NCBI GenBank assembly: GCA_036381495.1
Contig: DASVCS010000099.1
Coordinates: forward strand, 1 to 57,336
DNA length: 57,336 nucleotides
DNA from: DASVCS01 sp036381495
GTDB taxonomy: Bacteria > Gemmatimonadota > Gemmatimonadetes > Longimicrobiales > RSA9
Direction: 5' to 3'
Shown here: positions 52,029 through 57,336 of the stretch, in pieces
Position numbering within the stretch: the stretch's first letter is position 1
How the letters are laid out: each line of letters begins with the position of its first letter
Translations under genes and position numbers: made by a program
The notes under the pieces: generated by a model
Told to the model about the DNA's origin: nothing
Databases searched by the model: none
The model's input: the letters and a program-made list of their open reading frames with translations, nothing else

Positions 52029-52292
52029 TCACTTCGCCCGCTCGACGACCTCGACGACGCGCCAGCGCTTCAGCTTCGACAGCGGTCGGGTCTCCATGAT
52101 CCGCACGATGTCGCCCTGCCGGGCGGCATTCTCTTCGTCGTGCGCGTGGTACTTCTTCGTCCTGACGACCTGCTTCCCGTACAGCGGGTGCGCCATTCGC
52201 CGCGCCACGGCGACCACGACCGTCTTGTCCATACGGTCGCTCACCACCGTGCCGATCCGGACCTTGCGGCTGTTTCTCGCGTTCTCGCCCAT
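52029..52292 (-). CDS. rpsQ: Ribosomal protein uS17
   Basis: 87 residues. G-T-V-V-S-D-R-M-D-K-T-V-V-V and Y-G-K-Q-V-V-R-T-K-K-Y-H-A-H-D are diagnostic. Four bases after rpmC. Confidence 0.98.
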   Translation of the reverse strand: MGENARNSRKVRIGTVVSDRMDKTVVVAVARRMAHPLYGKQVVRTKKYHAHDEENAARQGDIVRIMETRPLSKLKRWRVVEVVERAK

Positions 52293-52296
52293 CGAG

Positions 52297-52500
52297 CTAC
52301 CCTTCTCCCCCCGCGAGGTGGCGCATGTGCAGGATCGTCTTCAGCCGCGCCAGGTCCCTGCGGAGCAGCTTCGGCAACGCCGGGTTCTCCAGCTCCTGCG
52401 TCGCAGCGCGGAATCGCAACCGGAACATCTCCTCGCGCACCTGCGAGATCCGCTCCCGGATCTCGTCGTCGGTCAACTCCCGGATCTCCGCCGGCTTCAC
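52297..52500 (-). CDS. rpmC: Ribosomal protein uL29
   Basis: 67 residues. M-K-P-A-E-I-R-E-L-T-D-D-E-I and F-R-L-R-F-R-A-A-T-Q-E-L-E-N are diagnostic. GTG start overlaps rplP as GTGA. Confidence 0.98.
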   Translation of the reverse strand: MKPAEIRELTDDEIRERISQVREEMFRLRFRAATQELENPALPKLLRRDLARLKTILHMRHLAGGEG

Positions 52501-52928
52501 CGCTCACCTCCCTCTGCGGCGCTCTCGCGCACGAGGAAACGGCACTTCACCGGCAGCTTCGCGGCGGCGAGCTCGAAAGCGCGCCGCGCGATCGGCTCGG
52601 CCACCCCCTCGAGCTCGAACATCACCCGCCCCGGCTTCACGACCGCCACCCACGATTCCGGGTTCCCCTTCCCCTTCCCCATCCGCGTCTCGGCCGGCTT
52701 CTTCGTGATCGGCTTGTCCGGAAAGATCCGGATCCACACCTTCCCGCCTCGCTTGATGTGACGGGTCATCGCCACACGCGCGGCCTCGATCTGCCGGTTC
52801 GTGATCCAACCCGGCTCGGTCGTTTGCAGCCCGTAGTCGCCGAACGCCACCGTGTTCCCACGCGTGGCCGTCCCCTTCATGCGACCCTTCTGCTGCTTCC
52901 TGTACTTGACTCGCTTCGGCGCTAACAT
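52497..52928 (-). CDS. rplP: Ribosomal protein uL16
   Basis: 143 residues. M-L-A-P-K-R-V-K-Y-R-K-Q-Q-K-G-R-M-K-G and P-I-T-K-K-P-A-E-T-R-M-G-K-G-K-G are diagnostic. Confidence 0.99.
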   Translation of the reverse strand: MLAPKRVKYRKQQKGRMKGTATRGNTVAFGDYGLQTTEPGWITNRQIEAARVAMTRHIKRGGKVWIRIFPDKPITKKPAETRMGKGKGNPESWVAVVKPGRVMFELEGVAEPIARRAFELAAAKLPVKCRFLVRESAAEGGER

Positions 52929-52947
52929 CGCTCTCGCTCGTCTCTCC

Positions 52948-53607
52948 TCAGGCGCCCGTCGAGTACGTGCGCCCTCGCCGGTCCTCCACGATCTCGCCCT
53001 TGAAGATCCAGACCTTCACGCCAATCGTGCCGTACGTCGTCTTCGCCGTCGATTGCGCGTAATCGATGTCGGCCCGCAACGTGTGCAACGGGACGCGACC
53101 CTCGTGATACCCTTCCGAGCGCGCGATCTCCGCGCCGCCCAGCCGGCCGCTCGCCTGGATCTTGATCCCCTCCGCGCCGGCCCGCATGGCCGACTGCACC
53201 GCACGCTTCATCGCGCGCCGGAACGCGATGCGCTGCGTGAGCTGGTGAGCCACGTTGTCCGCCACCAGTTGCGCATCCAGCTCGGGCCGCTTGATCTCCT
53301 CGACGTTGATCGAGACCTCGCTCTTCGTCAGGTGGGCCAGCTCATCACGGAGCTTGTCCACCTCCGAGCCCTGCTTGCCGATCACCACGCCCGGCCGCGC
53401 CGTGTGGATCGTCACCACGATCTTCTGCGGCTTCCGGTCGATCTCGATCTCGGCGACCGACGCGTGCGCCATGCGCCGGTGCAGGTAGCGGCGGATCGTC
53501 TCGTCTTCCTGAAGCAGCGTGTGGAAGTTGCGCTCCGCGTACCAGCGCGATTTCCACGGCTTGCTGATCCCGAGGCGGAACCCTCGCGGATGCGTCTTCT
53601 GTCCCAT
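52948..53607 (-). CDS. rpsC: Ribosomal protein uS3
   Basis: 219 residues from ATG (M-G-Q-K-T-H-P-R-G-F-R-L-G). KH domain with G-V-V-I-G-K-Q-G-S-E-V and C-terminal V-W-I-F-K-G-E. A longer frame upstream overlaps rplV and is not used. Confidence 0.98.
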   Translation of the reverse strand: MGQKTHPRGFRLGISKPWKSRWYAERNFHTLLQEDETIRRYLHRRMAHASVAEIEIDRKPQKIVVTIHTARPGVVIGKQGSEVDKLRDELAHLTKSEVSINVEEIKRPELDAQLVADNVAHQLTQRIAFRRAMKRAVQSAMRAGAEGIKIQASGRLGGAEIARSEGYHEGRVPLHTLRADIDYAQSTAKTTYGTIGVKVWIFKGEIVEDRRGRTYSTGA

Positions 53608-53671
53608 TCCTTGCTCCTTGACCCTTGCCCTGCCCGCGCGGCGGACAGGGGCGCGGGAGGCGCCTGCGCGC

Positions 53672-54028
53672 CTAAGCCGACTTCTCCGTCCCCACCACGA
53701 TGACCACGTGACTCGTGGGCCGACGGATCGGCGCCGCCCGACCCAGCGCCGCCGCACGCCACCGCTTCAGCCGCGGCCCCTCGTTGATGTACGCCTCCTT
53801 CACGATGAGGTCGTCCACATCCACGACCTCACCGGCCTCTTCCGCCTTCACCCTCGCGTTGGCCACCGCCGAGCGCAGCGTCTTGTCGATCGCCTCGGCC
53901 GCCCGCTTCTTCGAGTACTGGAGGATGCCGTACGCCTCGCCGACCCCACGCCCACGGATCAGGTCGATGACCAGCCGCATCTTGCGCGGGCTCTGGCGCA
54001 CCTGTCTGGATACCGCCCGGGCTTCCAT
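53672..54028 (-). CDS. rplV: Ribosomal protein uL22
   Basis: 118 residues. R-Q-S-P-R-K-M-R-L-V-I-D-L-I-R-G and G-P-R-L-K-R-W-R-A-A-A-L-G-R-A are diagnostic. Confidence 0.98.
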   Translation of the reverse strand: MEARAVSRQVRQSPRKMRLVIDLIRGRGVGEAYGILQYSKKRAAEAIDKTLRSAVANARVKAEEAGEVVDVDDLIVKEAYINEGPRLKRWRAAALGRAAPIRRPTSHVVIVVGTEKSA

Positions 54029-54036
54029 ACGCTCGC

Positions 54037-54324
54037 CTATTTCGCCCTCGACCGCTTGTCGGCCAGCTTGCCGCCGTGCCCCCGGAACAGACGGGTGGGC
54101 GCGAATTCGCCCAGCTTGTGGCCGACCATGTTCTCCGTGATGTAGACCGGGATGAACTTGTTGCCGTTGTGCACCGCGAGCGTGTGCCCGATGAATTCCG
54201 GCGAGATCGTCGACGCGCGCGCCCACGTCTTGATGACGCGCTTCTCGCCCCGGTCGTTCATCTGCCGGATCCGCTCGAGCAGTCTCGGATCGATGTACGG
54301 GCCCTTCTTGATGGATCGTGCCAT
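54037..54324 (-). CDS. rpsS: Ribosomal protein uS19
   Basis: 95 residues. M-A-R-S-I-K-K-G-P-Y-I-D and F-I-G-H-T-L-A-V-H-N-G-N-K-F-I-P-V are diagnostic. Confidence 0.99.
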   Translation of the reverse strand: MARSIKKGPYIDPRLLERIRQMNDRGEKRVIKTWARASTISPEFIGHTLAVHNGNKFIPVYITENMVGHKLGEFAPTRLFRGHGGKLADKRSRAK

Positions 54325-54401
54325 GCGCTCCCTTTACTCCGGTTCCGCGCTCGCTCTTCCGTCCGAAGCCCCGGCCGGTGACGCGGCGACCGACCGAATC
54401 C

Positions 54402-55241
54402 TCACCGCGTCGCCTTGCCGCGCTTCCGGCCGCGCACGATGTACTTGTTCGACTCCTTCTTGCGCTTCCGCGTCTTGACGCCTTCCGGCTTGCCCCACGG
54501 CGATGTCGGCGTGCGGCCGCCCGAGGCCTTCCCCTCGCCGCCACCCAGCGGATGGTCGACCGGATTCATCGCCACGCCCCGGACCTTCGGCCGCCGGCCG
54601 CGCCAACGGTTCGCGCCCGCCTTGCCGATCTTCCGGAGCTCGTGGTCCACGTTCCCCACCTGGCCGATGGTCGCACAGCACTCCTTGCGGACCATCCGGA
54701 CCTCCGTCGAGGGGAGGCGCAGCGTCACGTAGTCGCCCTCCTTCGCCACGACCTGCGCACCCGCGCCGGCCGAGCGAACGATCTGGCCGCCCTTCTTGGG
54801 CTTCAACTCGATGTTGTGCACCACCGTCCCCAGCGGGACCTCGCCCAGCGGCATGGCGTTGCCGACCCGAACGTCCACGCCGGGACCGCTCACGACCGTG
54901 TCGCCCTGCGCCAGCCCCCGCGGGTGCAGGATATAGCGCTTCTCACCATCCGCGTAGTGAATGAGCGCGATGTTGGCCGACCGGTTCGGATCGTACTCGA
55001 TCTCCGCCACGCGCCCGGGCACGCCGATCTTGTCGCGCTTGAAGTCGATGCGCCGGTAGAGCCGCTTGGCACCGCCCCCGCGACGCCGTGACGTGATGTG
55101 GCCGCTGTGGTTGCGCCCACCCGTCTTGCGCAGCGGCTCGAGCAACGAGCGCTCGGGCTCGGAGCGCGTGATCTCATCGAACGCGCTCACGGCCCTGAAC
55201 CGCATGCCGGACGTCACCGGCTTGAACTTCTTGATCGGCAT
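54402..55241 (-). CDS. rplB: Ribosomal protein uL2
   Basis: 279 residues. Starts M-P-I-K-K-F-K-P-V-T and contains R-G-V-A-M-N-P-V-D-H-P-L-G-G-G-E-G, the peptidyl-transferase-region signature. Confidence 0.99.
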   Translation of the reverse strand: MPIKKFKPVTSGMRFRAVSAFDEITRSEPERSLLEPLRKTGGRNHSGHITSRRRGGGAKRLYRRIDFKRDKIGVPGRVAEIEYDPNRSANIALIHYADGEKRYILHPRGLAQGDTVVSGPGVDVRVGNAMPLGEVPLGTVVHNIELKPKKGGQIVRSAGAGAQVVAKEGDYVTLRLPSTEVRMVRKECCATIGQVGNVDHELRKIGKAGANRWRGRRPKVRGVAMNPVDHPLGGGEGKASGGRTPTSPWGKPEGVKTRKRKKESNKYIVRGRKRGKATR

Positions 55242-55304
55242 TTCGCCCTTCCCTCGTGCCGGCCCGCCGCCTCACCGCGCCGGGCCATGCCTCCACGCGG
55301 TACT

Positions 55305-55595
55305 CTAGATCCCCTCGTACACGTCGATCCGCTCGCCCTCGGCCAGCTTCACGACCGCCTTCTTGTACGCCGGCCGCCGCCCCACACTGCGACCGACACG
55401 ACGCCACTTCCCCCGGTAGTTCGCCGTCCGCACAGCGATCACGCGGACGCCGAAGAGTTGCTCGACCGCCTGCCGGATCTCGATCTTGTTCGCATCCCGG
55501 GCGACGATGAACGTATAGGCCCCCAGGTCCTCTCCGATTCGCGTCGATTGCTCCGTCACGACCGGCCGGACGATCACCTCACGCGCGTCACGCAT
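55305..55595 (-). CDS. rplW: Ribosomal protein uL23
   Basis: 96 residues. R-P-V-V-T-E-Q-S-T and F-I-V-A-R-D-A-N-K-I-E-I-R-Q-A-V-E are diagnostic. Overlaps rplD by eight bases. Located near the exit tunnel. Confidence 0.98.
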   Translation of the reverse strand: MRDAREVIVRPVVTEQSTRIGEDLGAYTFIVARDANKIEIRQAVEQLFGVRVIAVRTANYRGKWRRVGRSVGRRPAYKKAVVKLAEGERIDVYEGI

Positions 55596-56217
55596 GCGCC
55601 ACCTCCCCGGCGCGATCGAGCGCCGGCGCCTCGATCACCACCGTATCCGACCACAGGACGTCGTAGGCCGACTCCTGGCCGAACGGGCACACGCGCACCC
55701 CCGGAATGTTCCGTGCGGACAGGTAGACATACGGCTTGTGCCCGTCCGTGAGGACGAGCACGTTGCCGCGCGTGCCCACGCCCGCCAGGAACTCCGCCAC
55801 GCGCTTGGTCCGCGGCGCATCCAGTTCGAACGGCTCGACCACGACCACCGCGCCATCCTGCGCGCGCGCATTGTAGGCCGAGCGACGGGCCAGCCGCCGG
55901 ACTTTCCTCGGGACCTCCTGCCGGAAGTTCCGCTCCGGTCGGGGGCCGAAGACGTTGCCGCCGCCACGCCAGTGCGGAGCGCGAATCGACCCCTGGCGCG
56001 CGCGCCCCGTCCCCTTCTGCCGCCACGGCTTGCTGTTCCCGCCGGAGACCGCGCTGCGGGTCTTCGTCCCCGCCGTCCCCCGTCGCTGGTTCGCCAGATA
56101 CGCCTTCACGACCTGCCACATGGCCGGTTCGTGGACGGTACCATCGAACAGCGCCTCGGGGAGCACGCGCTCCCCGCTCTCCTCACCCGCGGCCGTGAAG
56201 ACCGGTGCCTTGTACAT
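55588..56217 (-). CDS. rplD: Ribosomal protein uL4
   Basis: 209 residues. G-T-G-R-A-R-Q-G-S-I-R-A-P-H-W-R-G-G-G and the tunnel-lining loop are present. Also regulates its own operon in some bacteria. Confidence 0.98.
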   Translation of the reverse strand: MYKAPVFTAAGEESGERVLPEALFDGTVHEPAMWQVVKAYLANQRRGTAGTKTRSAVSGGNSKPWRQKGTGRARQGSIRAPHWRGGGNVFGPRPERNFRQEVPRKVRRLARRSAYNARAQDGAVVVVEPFELDAPRTKRVAEFLAGVGTRGNVLVLTDGHKPYVYLSARNIPGVRVCPFGQESAYDVLWSDTVVIEAPALDRAGEVAHA

Positions 56218-56246
56218 CGTCAGATCTCCCAGCTCGAACGCCCGTC

Positions 56247-56867
56247 TCAGGACGTCCGGATGAACACGAGACCGTTCCGGGCGCCGGGAACCGCCCCCCG
56301 CAGAAAGATCAGGTTCCGTTCCGCATCCACGCGAGCGACCACCAAATTGCGCTCCGTATGCTGCGTGTTGCCCATCTGTCCCGGCAGCTTCTTCCCCTTG
56401 ATCACGCGGGACGGGTTCGTCCCCGGCCCCAGTGTCCCGGGATTCCGGGCCTTCGGATGGCCGTGCGAACCCGGGCGGCCGCCGAAGCCGTGACGCTTCA
56501 TGACACCCTGGAACCCGCGCCCCTTGGTCGTCCCCGTGACCTTCACGCGCATCCCCGGCTCGAACTGCTCGACCGTCAACTGCTGGCCGACCTCATAGCT
56601 CTCCGGAGACTCGACCTCGAACTCGCATAGCATCCGCGGCGCGTAATCGAGGCCCGCCTTCTTCGCGTGCCCCAGTTCCGCTCGCGACGCGCGCCGCTCC
56701 TTCTTGGCGCCGAAACCCAACTGGATGGCAGCGTAGCCATCCACGTCCGGCGTCTTCACCTGCGTGACCGGACACGGACCCGCCTCGATGACCGTGACCG
56801 GCACCGCCGCACCCGACTCATCGAAGAGCTGGGTCATCCCCATCTTGCGCCCGATGATTCCCGCCAT
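56247..56867 (-). CDS. rplC: Ribosomal protein uL3
   Basis: 206 residues. M-A-G-I-I-G-R-K-M-G-M-T-Q-L-F and K-G-R-G-F-Q-G-V-M-K-R-H-G-F are diagnostic. Confidence 0.98.
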   Translation of the reverse strand: MAGIIGRKMGMTQLFDESGAAVPVTVIEAGPCPVTQVKTPDVDGYAAIQLGFGAKKERRASRAELGHAKKAGLDYAPRMLCEFEVESPESYEVGQQLTVEQFEPGMRVKVTGTTKGRGFQGVMKRHGFGGRPGSHGHPKARNPGTLGPGTNPSRVIKGKKLPGQMGNTQHTERNLVVARVDAERNLIFLRGAVPGARNGLVFIRTS

Positions 56868-56879
56868 CGTCCGATCCGC

Positions 56880-57188
56880 CTAGTCCACCTTGATCTCGAC
56901 ATCCACGCCGGCCGGAAGATCCAGCTTCGTCAGCGCATCGATGGTCTGCGGCCGCGACTCCATGATGTCGATCACACGCTTGTGCGTCTTCAACTCGAAC
57001 TGCTCGCGGCTCTTCTTGTCGATGTGCGGCGAGCGCAGCACCGTCCAGCGCTGGATCCGCGTCGGCAACGGGATCGGACCGCTCACGCGCGCACCCGTCT
57101 TCTCCGCCGTGCGCACGATGTCGGACGCCGTTTGATCGATCACCGCGTGATCGAACGCCTTCAGTCGGATCCGGATCTTCCCCGCCAT
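56880..57188 (-). CDS. rpsJ: Ribosomal protein uS10
   Basis: 102 residues. I-R-I-R-L-K-A-F-D-H-A-V-I-D and P-L-P-T-R-I-Q-R-W-T-V-L-R-S-P-H are diagnostic. Also a Nus-factor partner in antitermination. Nine bases after tuf. Confidence 0.99.
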   Translation of the reverse strand: MAGKIRIRLKAFDHAVIDQTASDIVRTAEKTGARVSGPIPLPTRIQRWTVLRSPHIDKKSREQFELKTHKRVIDIMESRPQTIDALTKLDLPAGVDVEIKVD

Positions 57189-57197
57189 GGCTACCCT

Positions 57198-57336
<139 letters not shown>

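Overview
This is a GC-rich, almost entirely minus-strand stretch of bacterial chromosome. A large exopolysaccharide/capsule locus (about 1-40.4 kb) abuts the conserved ribosomal protein super-operon (about 40.6-57.3 kb). Signal peptides ending in A-Q, cysteine-rich RCC1 lipoproteins, Wzi-like barrels and Wza/Wzc-type export point to a Gram-negative (diderm) bacterium. Overall flavour resembles Gemmatimonadota, but that is inference from style, not from a database match.

Transcription runs right to left except for one plus-strand gene (7358-9100). From the right edge the order is tuf(partial)-rpsJ-rplC-rplD-rplW-rplB-rpsS-rplV-rpsC-rplP-rpmC-rpsQ-rplN-rplX-rplE-rpsN-rpsH-rplF-rplR-rpsE-rpmD-rplO-secY-adk-map-rpmJ-rpsM-rpsK-rpsD-rpoA-rplQ, then a membrane-anchored unknown protein and rpmB with a strong intrinsic terminator. 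infA is absent from its usual place between map and rpmJ, and a good sigma70-type promoter lies there instead.

After rpmB, hemD overlaps a UDP-N-acetylhexosamine 6-dehydrogenase, which starts the polysaccharide locus. Next come a very large SLBB export protein, a NusG/RfaH/UpxY-type specialised elongation factor, a transaldolase, and a heptose nucleotide module: epimerase, HddC-like, HddA-like, SDR, Gfo/Idh oxidoreductase, GmhB-like, GmhA-like. An intrinsic terminator separates this from the next block, so the NusG paralogue may act by letting polymerase read through it. The next block has the initiating sugar-phosphate transferase, WecG/TagA transferase, a VpsJ-like protein, a two-domain dehydrogenase, an AsnB-type amidotransferase, a GT4, UDP-GlcNAc 2-epimerase, a Wzy/O-antigen-ligase-like polymerase, a PHP-type tyrosine phosphatase, an RCC1 lipoprotein, a small Wza-like protein, a Wzc-like tyrosine autokinase, a GT4 and a GT2. 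Two divergently transcribed Wzi-like outer-membrane proteins follow, then a UDP-GlcNAc 4,6-dehydratase/aminotransferase/oxidoreductase amino-sugar module and a methyltransferase that runs to the left edge.

Together these genes should make a Wzy-type polymer containing a heptose, probably a 2-acetamido uronic acid (ManNAcA-like), and a 6-deoxy amino sugar. No Wzx flippase is visible, so the locus probably continues left of the window. Several intergenic gaps carry G-rich hexanucleotide arrays (GGGCTA/GGGCTG, GGGAAC/GGGAGC, GGGATC) with G-quadruplex and hairpin potential; these and the NusG-terminator pairing are the least-explained signals here.
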